DNA from: Phoronis australis
Lineage: Eukaryota > Phoronida > Phoronidae
Direction of reading: 5' to 3'
Assembly: GCA_002633005.1 (NCBI GenBank)
Contig: NMRA01000273.1
Span: forward strand, 63,506-127,505
DNA: 64,000 nucleotides
Part shown: positions 1 to 11,500 of the stretch, in pieces
Layout: every line of letters begins with the position of its first letter
How positions within the stretch are numbered: the first letter of the stretch is position 1
Notes under the pieces: model-generated
The model's database searches: none
What the model saw: only the letters and a program-made list of their open reading frames with translations
What the model was told of the DNA's origin: nothing
Program-made: the position numbers and the translations under genes

Positions 1-159
1 CTGTCAGGTTATCAAATGTTCTCAAGTGATATACAGTTTCGACAAAAAATAAGGCGAATGTTGTCGCCGTTATCACTTGTCAAAGAGGAAAAATATCATG
101 GTTTTGCATTCGCAAAAACTGACTTATTGAATTTAAAAATCCAATAAATTAGTACGCTC

Positions 160-299
160 NNNNNNNNNNNNNNNNNNNNNNNNNNNNNNNNNNNNNNNNN
201 NNNNNNNNNNNNNNNNNNNNNNNNNNNNNNNNNNNNNNNNNNNNNNNNNNNNNNNNNNNNNNNNNNNNNNNNNNNNNNNNNNNNNNNNNNNNNNNNNNN
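160..299. other. Assembly gap (140 N)
   Basis: A run of 140 undetermined bases. Nothing can be said about its content. Confidence 0.99.
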
Positions 300-624
300 T
301 GAGGCAAAAATGTTAAGAACCCAGCGTATCGCATTTGTCTGCGGATTTTTCCTTTGGCCTTCTAGATCCTACTAGTGCCTGGGACAAACAGATACATTGC
401 ATAAACAAACCCTGGATCATGTTTTGTGTCCCGTCGGAAGAAAATTTAAATTCGAAAACATCTTCTGAAAACGCACAAAAAAGTGTATTAGTAAAATCTA
501 CTGATTTTTAAGTGGTTTTAAAAAACAATCGGTAAACTCACCGATTTTTGTCTCATCACTTTGATACGTGTTTCTCCCGAGAGGTTAGTACCTAACGTGA
601 AGACGAGCACTCCAAATTGGAACG

Positions 625-694
625 CTAAGTCCCGCGTGGTTGCGCTGCACGCGAAACAAGATGGCGGACGAACTTTGGAGCCTGACGAAAATAG
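625..694 (+). promoter_or_regulatory. Candidate TSS region with YY1-like motif and possible short first exon
   Basis: A CpG-dense patch leads into AAGATGGCGGAC, which matches the YY1 AANATGGCGGC motif common at animal transcription starts. The ATG at 661 opens an 11-codon frame (MADELWSLTKI) plus one base, followed by a GT donor at 695. It cannot be spliced directly to the GALNT exon at 3436, because the joined codons would give an immediate TAG. If real, it is a 5' UTR exon or belongs to another gene. This is motif evidence only. Confidence 0.25.
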
Positions 695-1139
695 GTAACC
701 GGACTATACAACTTGTTGGTAGTCCCCATTGGTATTTCGCCAACCTATAGACGGCATATTTATATACAGTCTATTAATGACTCTTTCCATCCTTATTGAT
801 GAAGTACAAGTTGTGAACATGGCGAGAGTTTCTATAACGACAAGAGATAATTGTAGTGTCTTAATATTCAAACCACATAAAATTCATATAGAACACGTAA
901 ACTCACAAGAGGCTATGCTTGAGTTGATTGTGAATAATTATGCAAATCCTTGATGGCACTGGGCCTATTGTTTTTTTGGTGAAATCGGACACACAATTGC
1001 AACATGGGAGCTTAGTATTTTCGATGGACTTTCAAATTCGTAAAAACAGCGGCGCTGCAACCAAGTCACATACAGGTCGTCTTGTCAGGCATTACCTATG
1101 GACGGAGATTAGTCCTGTGGGTTGTGGCTGGTCGAACAA

Positions 1140-1600
1140 CTTTTAAAGTTATGTAGGATCCTGAAATAATGTCCAAATTTAGCTGACTTCGGAACATCAT
1201 ATCTCAGAAATGGCTGATTGGATTTCTGTAAAACCCTCAGGTGCTTTGCTTTATGCACTGGTCTCCAAAATGCTTGTAGGCATGGTATTGTTTTTTAGAA
1301 TGATACGCTTTTACAAGAGTGGCTATCAAAAAGAGGACTTTTGTGATTTTTGGAAAAAACTCAAAAGTTTCAGAAAATGAAATGAAAATTGAGGAAACTG
1401 TTAGCATTTTTGAGATTTCATCTTGGTTAGTTATATTAATTGAAGCTTGATCATGTCATTTATGCCATTGTACCTTTCTTTTTTTCTAACAAGACATAGT
1501 CACATGACCCAATCAATGGCAAATTCTGTTGACTTAATACGATTCAGAAAATACACTTTTTCTGAGCTGAATTCTATAGTTTTGTGGATTTTTGACTGAA
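1140..1600 (+). repeat. Dispersed repeat B, copy 1
   Basis: Shares long, clearly alignable stretches with 50555-50800 (for example TTATGTAGGA, then AACATCAT and TCTCCAAA at matching spacing). Its 3' part matches 60005-60310 and 61725-62060 (the TTTTGAGATTTCATCTT and TGTACCTTTCTTTTT motifs). No coding capacity is visible. Family unknown. Confidence 0.6.
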
Positions 1601-2244
1601 TGATTGTACAAACTTGTTGGTAAAGTTCTATATAGACTACTGTTCTTGTTGCAAGTCCAAACATTTGTTGAATGCCTTTGACGTCAAGTTTTTAACTTCA
1701 TTTCTTTCAATTGAATACAATTCTACCGTTTTGCACAATAATTGTAACCATACTTGTGCAAGAAATCCGAGTACGTTGAATTTATCAGCACTGGCAAACA
1801 TGTGATGATAGGCGAACTATCTCAGTGCATGAGTGTATTGTCATCTGCATAGTTCGCACTTGCCCTTGAGAGTGTAAAAGATGTTGATAAAAACATTGAA
1901 CAGCAGTGGACACAGAATAGAATCTTGGGACACCTTTAGAAGCAGGGTGATGATTGCTTTGTATGTTTTTAATTTTTTATTTTGATGGCTCAAATAAATA
2001 CGAAATTAGGAACGAATATGTATTCCGTGCGCAACCATAGGCACCAAATTTAGACACTAGTAAGGAATGGGGACGATAAAGTGAAATGCTTTGGATAAGT
2101 CAATAAATAAGCATCCCTCATAGAGACTTCTCAACTAAAGCCTTTCCTTAGTGAAGATACAAAAGTGTTTGTGTTTACAATTTGGTCAAGGCGATACTAG
2201 ATGTTGAGTGATGTTTCGTGTGTTCTGATAATCTAGCCTTTTTT

Positions 2245-3335
2245 TATGCACCCACATATTTATATGTGGACGCATTATGCCGTCATCTCCGTCCGTCCGT
2301 CCGGGCGGCGTCCGTCCGTCCGGGCGGCGTCCGTCCGTCCGGGCGGCGTCCGCTGCTCTATCTCCAAAACCCTTTGACATACGTTCATGAAATTTGGCAC
2401 ATATGTTCCATTTATGAATGGGACGGCATGTGCGAACTTTCGGACGGATCCGACTACCGGTGTGCCCCTAGTGGCAATTTTAGTTTTTTACGCTTACCTT
2501 TGTATCTTCAAAAGTCCTGAACGGATTTTCATGAAATTTGGTATGTAGGCACCTATTAGTGAGATGACGCTATCCTACTGTTTTCAGATGGATTCGACGT
2601 AGTTTGCGCCACCTAGTGGCCATTTTTACTGTTTTCGAGTCTGTATTTTTGCGTCCACCCCTCTATCAACCAAACCGCTCAAAGGATGATTGTGAAAATT
2701 GGCGTGTATGTGCTTACTATAAGGAAGACAGCTGACAATGATTTTCAGACGATTTGGACTACTGTGGCGCCTCCTAGTGGCAGTTTTGTTTTTTTGCGCC
2801 CATGGCTGTATCTCCCAAACCGTTTGCAGGATCTTTACTAAATTTAGCAAGTGTATTTATGTGATGTTGACAACGGACGATGACGACTTTAGGATGATTC
2901 TGACTACCGGTATGCCTCTAGTGGCAATTTTAGTATTTGCCTCTAGTGGCAATTTTAGTATTTTACATTGACCTCTGTATTTTCATAGGTCTTCAGGTGT
3001 ATACTTTGTGTTACTTCGTGACTATGAAGGAAAAGTTCCGAGTAGAAATTTGTTTCTGGCATTCTAATGCTGTGCTAATCTCGTATGTTGGTAAATTTGT
3101 TTTTAATTCTATGTTTCTGTGGTGGTTTAAGCAACTGATGTATAGGATGTGCTCACATTTTGCCCCTAGCCTATTGAGGAGAGAATGACCATGCCTTTCC
3201 ATTTTGCAAAGTACAACATACTACATATATGCCCTCTACTGGCCACTTTATGGTACCAATAAACAACCCTAGAAGGATACCGTATACGGTGCAATTGTGG
3301 GCGCATTTCAACGCTCTGCGTTGCTCTTGTTCTAA
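2245..3335 (+). repeat. Repeat family A, longest copy upstream of the gene
   Basis: Begins at the palindrome CCCACATATTTATATGTGG. It runs through three perfect 19-bp GC-rich tandem units (about 2288-2350) and several internal subrepeats of about 230 bp. These are marked by 'CCTAGTGGCAATTTTAG', 'GGATTTTCATGAAATTTGG' and 'CCACCTAGTGGCCATTTTTA'. It ends in GCGCATTTCAACGCTC followed by GCGTTGCTCTTG. The ending contains the hairpin CAACGC-TCT-GCGTTG. No transposase is visible, so this is probably a non-autonomous element. Confidence 0.8.
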
Positions 3336-3435
3336 TGCCATGTAGTAAAAATGTGTAAATTGTTTAATGAACACCACGTCTAAGTCACTTAAAATTTAAG
3401 TGTAAATGTCAATAATTCTAACATTTTGTTCTTAG

Positions 3436-3578
3436 AAACCTAGATTTAATGAAGAAAAGTACATTGTTGCGACAGCCGACAAAGACGTTAAAGATCCGTA
3501 CCAGGCTCATGCGTTCAATGTGGAGAGGAGTAACAGAGTACCTGTCAACAGACAGATACCTGATGTGAGAGACCCACT
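3436..3578 (+). CDS. GALNT14/16: GALNT first visible exon (stem / start of catalytic region)
   Basis: Encodes KPRFNEEKY...DPYQAHAFN...RQIPDVRDP, the linker found just before the catalytic domain in GALNTs. Acceptor TTAG is at 3432-3435 and donor GTAAGA at 3579. It ends two bases into a codon (CT). The frame is open back to the acceptor, so a further upstream exon is required. That exon should contain the initiator Met and membrane anchor. Confidence 0.93.
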
Positions 3579-6500
3579 GTAAGAGCTTTCTTCATGGTTA
3601 AAACTACCACATCCAGCTTGAAGCTGCTATATATACAGATGTAACTTTTGCTTGAGACCTCTCTCAGTTTTAAAACTGGTTTCAGCTGTCTTCTTCTTTA
3701 CTTCTTTACGTACTAGTACATCTTGACTAGTTACTGACCTTGGTCTCAAGCAGCTGGTGCCCGTTTTTTCCAAGCCAAGATGTCCCTTTCAAGTGTGGAG
3801 TGTGGGACAATCTTAGACCAATTTCACAACATTCGTTATTTTAGTGGTTTGAATAAAAGGTCAAACCTTTTGACAGAAGGCAGGTGTTTAAGGACTTGAA
3901 TGTGCAAAACTTTTGTTTTGATTGGGAAAGTCAGAAACTAAGATTTTGACATACAGCTGGGTGCCGAAAACGTCATTTTGAAAAAGCTGCAAATGGATGC
4001 GGCCCAAACGGGCAATTCAACACCGTATTTGTTCGGATTGTAATAGTTCTCAAAAATCCACCCTTATACTGCCACTATGAATATACTGTGTAGGCCTAGT
4101 GGCATAAGGGCAGAGATTTCAGAGTGGCATTTTGGCTACCTAAGTTTGTTTTAGTAGCATTACAGGAGTTGAATAGAATTTAAGATGATTGTAGACCGTA
4201 TCCTGTTTGGTAGTCACAGGTAAGCATTTTGGGAACTGAAGTTTGATATTCACGAAATGCTCGTCGGCGCTTCTGAGGAACTAAAGTTCCACCAATGCAA
4301 TTACACATTTGTCACATTCAGGATTGTCAAAAGTGCTCACACCAAAACGACTAGGTTGGGTGTAGCTCAATGCACTGCAGCTCTTTTCTCATTCGTCTCT
4401 TCTCAGAAACTTTCAAAAACTAGGTCATTATTACAATGAAAAACGTGTTTTGTTGCCTTTGCTAAGAGACAGGTCGCGACTGGACTGTGAAGGTGGATGC
4501 AGATAATGCTGGTCGATTTTGCCTTATCAATCAGGGCTAGTGGAACAGTGATTAATCCTGAAAATGACGTAGCGTAAAAGTGTTTTTTTGCATTCTTAAT
4601 TTAATAGTGACTTCAAAATCATTGGCTTTACCCTTCAGGATGTTACCTGTTATGTTGTTAGCTTTCAGTCATGTTTAAAAGTCCCTTTTCCCTGTTGAGC
4701 TGGCTAAAATGAAAGTTGAATTTAGCTTTTTGCTCCAGTAGAATGGGTGTCAAAAATAGGATTTCATTTACGTTACCAAAAAGAACATCAAAATCATCAG
4801 CAACTGAAGAAAACAAGTGTATTGGGGTTAGCGAACCCTAAATCTACTAATTCAAACATGGCACACGTATTTGTTGCCTGTAACTTGGTAACGGAAATAG
4901 AGTCCTCTCACAGAGTAATATTTTGAGACCGCTTTTATGAGAGTAAAATTCTTATGGACTTTGGTTTTTAACCAGCTAAACACAGTGAAATGGTGCTTTA
5001 ATCGCAAATGAGGAAAAGTGTCCCAGCAAGGGATCCAGAACTCATGATTTAGGATCATTGTAACGTAACTGTGTTTCTTCCTGGTCTTTGCAGGTGTATC
5101 AGTAACAAGTATGGAAACACTGTTCTCCCCAGTACCTCAGTTATCATTACATTCTACAATGAAGCCAGATCTGCACTTCTGCGCACAGTCAAGAGGTGGA
5201 GTGACAATCGGTTTCTTAGTGAACTTCTCATGTTTCTATTCACATGATAGCACATGCTGAATATAATTGAATAAAGTTCCTGTTCAATTATGACAGGTGA
5301 TGGCCATTCATAACTCCTCATTTTAGGTACTGTGACCATAAATTTAGTTTCCACTCAGATTTGGCAGGGAATTTTACTTGCAGTAGGTCTTCATGATGGG
5401 AATTTTTGCGTCGTTTTCTCCAATTATTTTTTGCTATGCACTACTTTATGCCACATTATTTTGACTTTTTCCAATTCAGTTTATTAGATTTTAACTTTAT
5501 AAAGCCTCTGGTAGTGCCTGAGATATTTGTGTTAGTATATAGTTTGGCACCAAGGCTAACAGAGCAGATAAAAGGGATGTCATTATTTTAAAAATTTCCA
5601 CCAAAGCAAGCAATGTACTTAATCTTGAAACAGTTTCTACTAACACGCAAAACAGGTCAGCAATTTTCTCATTAAGAACACACCTTCCACCTAACACTGA
5701 TTCAAGTTTGTCAAATCGAGTTTTGAATCACCGGTAGTTATTATTAGCGTTGGAAAACACTCCATAGGACAAATGGCATTCGTCCTGAGGGACATTAAAT
5801 TGTCACACGGGACATTCCAATATCCAGTGTTGATGAAAAGTTTTGAATAAAACTGCTGTATGCAATTGGTACACTGTGCTCTTTAAGGTCACTGTAGGAA
5901 GCTTTTAGCGTCTTTTTTTAACCTGGTGTGATCACGATGTAATGTATCCTTGGAAGTTTAGAGATAAAACAGCCATGTTCTATTGTTGCTTTGTTTTTAG
6001 TGTCCTGAACAACAGTCCACCACACCTTATTGAGGAAATCATTCTTGTTGATGACTTCAGTGATAATGGTAGGTAGCACCTTTTACGATCCAAAACCTTG
6101 TAACAATGAAGGCTGGAGGTATGACACTAAATCATCACTCTGGCTAAATTAATCAAGTTGTGGTTATCTCCAACCTTATTTAGTCACCTCCATTCTAACT
6201 CGTATATCGAAAAACTAGGCTTTGTCAACTAGCAAAAGTATGTACTTTCTAAAAGAAAAAAGATCGGGGATTATTAAAATTTGTTTATATACCATTATTA
6301 TTATCACATTAACTCCTTTTTTAAGTCAAAATTTAATTTTTTAAGATGCTGTTTGATAGGAATTTTCGAATAATCTTTTCATTTGGCTTCTATGACAAAT
6401 CAACTTGCAAAACTTAAGATATTTTTTAAAAAATAGCAGTCGTATTCCTCTTTGTTACATTATGCAATAGCCACGCCTTTATAGCGTTTTTTAGATTGAT

Positions 6501-8500
6501 GAATAAATATTATGCTTGTAAAGTTTCAGCGAAATCCAATGAGCGGTTTTCGAGAACTTGTTTTCCTAAGTTCAAATTGTAAGTCAATTTGCCTAAGCCG
6601 AGAAAAAGTCGATTAAATCGTGAGAGGTGAAAGTCTCAAGGTTTTCAGTTAATTATTCGGTAGAAACTTGTTTTTGGTCAATATAACCTGTACACCTCTT
6701 AGCCCCGTTCATTATTTCAACGTTCAAGCGCAATGTCAACTGTCTACCTTGTCATGTCTGTTATCACTAATGATACGTACCTCCAACAATGTCATAAACT
6801 ATGTGTGATGGTGAAAGACTTGCCTGTGAGGAGCATTATACTCTCTGTAACCTGATTGCTTGCAAAAAATAACATGTCGTAAAGCTTGTACTAGTTTGCA
6901 TTCTATATAAGGGTGATTTAAACTTTCACCTCAGTACTCACTGATAATTGGCTCAAAATGTCACCAATAACCAAGCCATCTCATGGTGATATCAGGGGTG
7001 CCTTCAGATAATAAAAGGTAGGTCATATGTACAGTGTGTATGGTATTTGATGGCAACTTGCTCTGGTGTTTAAACTTGGATATCTGTGTGTTAGTCCCTG
7101 GTAGTCAGTTCCATTGGGGCGTATTGTGGCCTGTAATGACCCTCCTTGGACTTGTAAAAAAGTAGTGCTGCCATCATAAAAATTTAGTCTGAAGCAGAAG
7201 TATTTTTCATGTTTCACTCTATGTGTGCATTGTGACTCTTGAGCAGATTGTATGACATTTTCAGAGTATGTAATGTATCCATATATCTGGGTAACTGAGA
7301 ATCACTATTTCTGTCCGGCATAAATAAACGATGGTGGGATTCCCAATTCTGATTTCAAATCTTTATCGTTTTAATTTCTACCACTGACAGTTGCTGATGG
7401 AAGATTGTTGAGTACTTTGCCCAAGATCCGGATCATACGCAATACCAAACGAGAAGGCATAGTGCGGTCACGTGTGAAGGCGGCAACAGTTGCCAAAGGG
7501 ACTGTGATAACGTTTCTGGACAGCCACTGTGAAGTGGCCCGTGGTTGGCTTCAACCTCAACTCAGCTGGGTGAAGGAGGTAAGTTCTTGGTGTGTCGAGT
7601 TGTTAAGAGGGGGTTGATTTCAGTTAAATTTTTGCATTTTTATTTGAAAAAGGCAGTCTAATGCACCGGACATGCACTGGGCACATGAGTTGGCCCATTG
7701 CACAAGGCACGTGATCGCAACTGAGAAGAACCTATAACTTGCCTGTAATTATTAAGTATTTACAAAAAAGCGTCACTGGTAGATACCTCACAAAAAACAA
7801 CTTGGCCGAAATTTTGCAAGTCAAAACATTGCCTGCGGTAGTTGCTGTGCCCAATGAAGCAAAATTCAGTGGTACTGTTTACGAATACAATAACAGTCAG
7901 GTGACAAAAGAAGACAGTGAATGTTGTGATTTGGGAACCAATGTCAAAAGTTAACCAGTGAAGTTTAAACATTTTCAAAAAACACCTTCGGACATTATAA
8001 TTTTTGCTTAATGTATGACCTGTACTTAGAAGCAAGGGTAGTTATTTCAATCTATAATAACAGAGAAACTGTACTTAGCTGTCGAAGTGGGAAGAGGTGG
8101 CAGGATCTGGGTAGCGTTCCTTAGACCAAGTTTATTGCGTGAAAAGCAAGGTCTTGCAGAATCCTGCTAGCGAAAGACAAGTGTTACATGAGTATGCTCA
8201 GGAATGTTGAATTATGGGACTGATTAAATTTAGCTAGTCATAGTATAGATCTGGTACTATGCAGGAATTATATTTGTGTTTTGTAGTCTTACAAAAACTT
8301 GTAGTTTGGATTTCCATGCTTAAGTTGACATTGGCATATTTTTAATTAATATGATTTTTTCAGAATCCGAAGTCTGTTGCCAGTCCAGTTATCGATGTCA
8401 TCAACTCTGAAACATTTGAGTATCAAGCTGCAGCCAGTAACTTAAGGGGAGGTACGTAAAAGTTGCGGTTTCAACCTTTGGCTGCTTCTTAACTAAAGAG

Positions 8501-8554
<54 letters not shown>

Positions 8555-11500
8555 TAACTGCAGTGGAGCCTTCTGAATGTCACAACCTCAGTTTCAACAC
8601 AAATTTTGGTAAGTAGGATATTCCATTAGTGGATTCCGACACGGCAGCGATCATAACCACCCTTATAAGATAACTGTGATAATAAATTAATTGGGTTGAA
8701 GATGAAGTAGCTACACTTCATAATTAATATAATTATGGTTGAGAATCAATTTTCCTGATTTTTTTAATGACCGTATCTTGGAATATGATAATAAACCACA
8801 TTATTTGAAATATGTTTTATGGGAAGTTATTCAATTTTTGACATTTTATCCGGAATGACATAAAGTGGGCTCCTCTGAACTAAATTCTTTTCGCATCATG
8901 AAAGTTTTGTCTCTCTCCCCATAATTTTTGGTTGATAATCGGCATCCAGTGGTGAAATGTGGTGATAAAGTACCCGGGATTTCCGCAAACAAGTCCGCCC
9001 AATATAAACGCATGGGCCTTGCATTCGGAAAATTTTCTGAATGTAGAGTGGACCACTTTTGTAGCCACAATTACAAATTTGTATGGTTTAGAAGGTTTCT
9101 TAAAGTTAACAATACCAGTGATTGCCAAAGGAAATTGGGATGTTTAGTTCAGCCTGCCTTACCTACAATGTAGAATTAACTGGTAATACAAGTGGTACTA
9201 TAAAGTCTCTTGACTACACCTATTGGTCATTCTGTGCTAGTGTCTCAGGCACATTTTTCATTTATGGCCCTCCTCTTAAAATACACCTGAGTTTATATTC
9301 TGGGTTCCTTAGGTAAAAAGTATACCATTTGTATTTATACTCTGTTTCTTACTACCATAAAGTCCCGACTTGTACATTGATAAGTCAATGTTTAATTTGT
9401 CAACATTTGCAGGTTTTGATTGGACAATGCATTTCAAGTGGGAGAAGTTGAGTTCACTGGAGTTGTCTAAGAGGACTGATGCTTCACAGCCTATCAAGTG
9501 AGTTGAGTGTCGGGGTGAACATCAAAATGGTATGTTTTGTCAGTTGACCTTTTTGTGGTGCCTCGAAAATTTGAACTGCACATTCTCTAATGAAAATTTG
9601 AGTAACCACCAGACAATGCTAGTTTGTTCAAATGGCACTTGAAAACGAAAGCTGAGGATAACTATGGTAATAGTGGAGTAGTTAAATACTATTTGTTCAT
9701 TTTTTAAAATGATGTACCGCACCAAATTATAATGCTTCACCATGGTTACCATCAGACAATATTTTGAAAAATTACGGACATTCACAACAATGTCAGAAGC
9801 TCTCGAAAAAGTGAATTTTCGCAATTATTTTTATCCAAAGTCGCACAGAGATCTTATCGTTGAAGCATTGGCCGCACAACTTGCACAGCAGTCTCCGTGC
9901 CCGAAGTTGCATCGTCTGTGAATCCTACTTGTAGGCCATCATCAGATGGCTGCCAAGTGTATTGTGGGATATATTTGTTCAAATGTTGTATCTGACTTGT
10001 GGTTTGTTGCCTGGGCAGACATTATGTGAAACGCTGTATAACATCAGTTGAATTCTACCCGAGAGTAGATTAGGTGTTACCTGGGCAGACATTATGTGAA
10101 ACGCTGTATAACATCAGTTGAATTCTACCCGAGAGTAGATTAGGTGTTACCTGGGCAGACATTATGTGAAACGCTGTATAACATCAGTTGAATTCTACCC
10201 GAGAGTAGATTAGGTGTTACCTGGGCAGACATTATGTGAAACGCTGTATAACATCAGTTGAATTCTACCCGAGAGTAGATTAGGTGTTACCTGGGCAGAC
10301 ATTATGTGAAACGCTGTATAACATCAGTTGAATTCTACCCGAGAGTAGATTAGGTGTTACCTGGGCAGACATTATGTGAAACGCTGTATAACATCAGTTG
10401 AATTCTACCCGAGAGTAGATTAGGTGTTACCTGGGCAGACATTATGTGAAACGCTGTATAACATCAGTTGAATTCTACCCGAGAGTAGATTAGGTGTTAC
10501 CTGGGCAGACATTATGTGAAACGCTGTATAACATCAGTTGAATTCTACCCGAGAGTAGATTAGGTGTTACCTGGGCAGACATTATGTGAAACGCTGTATA
10601 ACATCAGTTGAATTCTACCCGAGAGTAGATTAGGTGTTACCTGGGCAGACATTATGTGAAACGCTGTATAACATCAGTTGAATTCTACCCGAGAGTAGAT
10701 TAGGTGTTACCTGGGCAGACATTATGTGAAACGCTGTATAACATCAGTTGAATTCTACCCGAGAGTAGATTAGGTGTTACCTGGGCAGACATTATGTGAA
10801 ACGCTGTATAACATCAGTTGAATTCTACCCAGAGTAGATTAGGTGTTACCCACGCTGATAACATCAGTTGAATTCTACCCGAGAGTAGATTATGTGTTAG
10901 CCACTGATCTGATGAGTTTCTGTAATTTATTTACTTGTTTTGAGTTTTACACGCAAGGAGTTTCTCTTGCAAATAATGAGTTGAGACCTGTCAAAATCCG
11001 AAAGCAACACGTTACCTTGGCAATCAGGGCAAACAAGTCACCAGGGTCCCTGTCAAATGATGAAAAGTCATACTACCGACCCTCAACTGTTGCCACAAAG
11101 GAATTTTTTACCCTCCCAAAGCAATACCTGTGAGCAAAATAGCCTCTGGAGTTGGGATCAATTCCCAACCAACTTCAATGGGAGAGCTTCCAAGGTCTCA
11201 TACATTAGAAACAATTCAATCTGAGTGTTTTTCAATCCTGGTACTGTTTGTATTGATGCTACTTTTTCTGTTGATTGCTAGTCTTGACACTTTTCCAACC
11301 TAGGACCCCCATCGTAGCTGGTGGACTGTTCTCTGTTCAGAGAAAGTGGTTTGCCACTCTCGGCCATTATGATACAGAGATGAACATTTGGGGGGGAGAA
11401 AACTTTGGTAAGTGCATGCTCTAGGATTTGACCTCTTTTCTTGTATACATGTTTATATTAATGTGTGGTTTATTGTTATCATCTCTCTGTGTGCGTCGTA

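Larger units (their letters stand above)
300..2244. other. Upstream non-coding sequence
   Basis: I see no exon that can be tied to a protein family here. The stretch holds a CpG-dense patch near 590-700 and a dispersed repeat copy at 1140-1600 (both listed separately). It may be the 5' intron or flank of the glycosyltransferase gene whose first visible exon is at 3436. Confidence 0.5.

Noticed and set aside
10843-11133. 96-codon frame at the end of the 70-bp array
   Set aside because: It starts in the minisatellite and continues into plain intron. It has no homology and is spanned by a confirmed GALNT intron.
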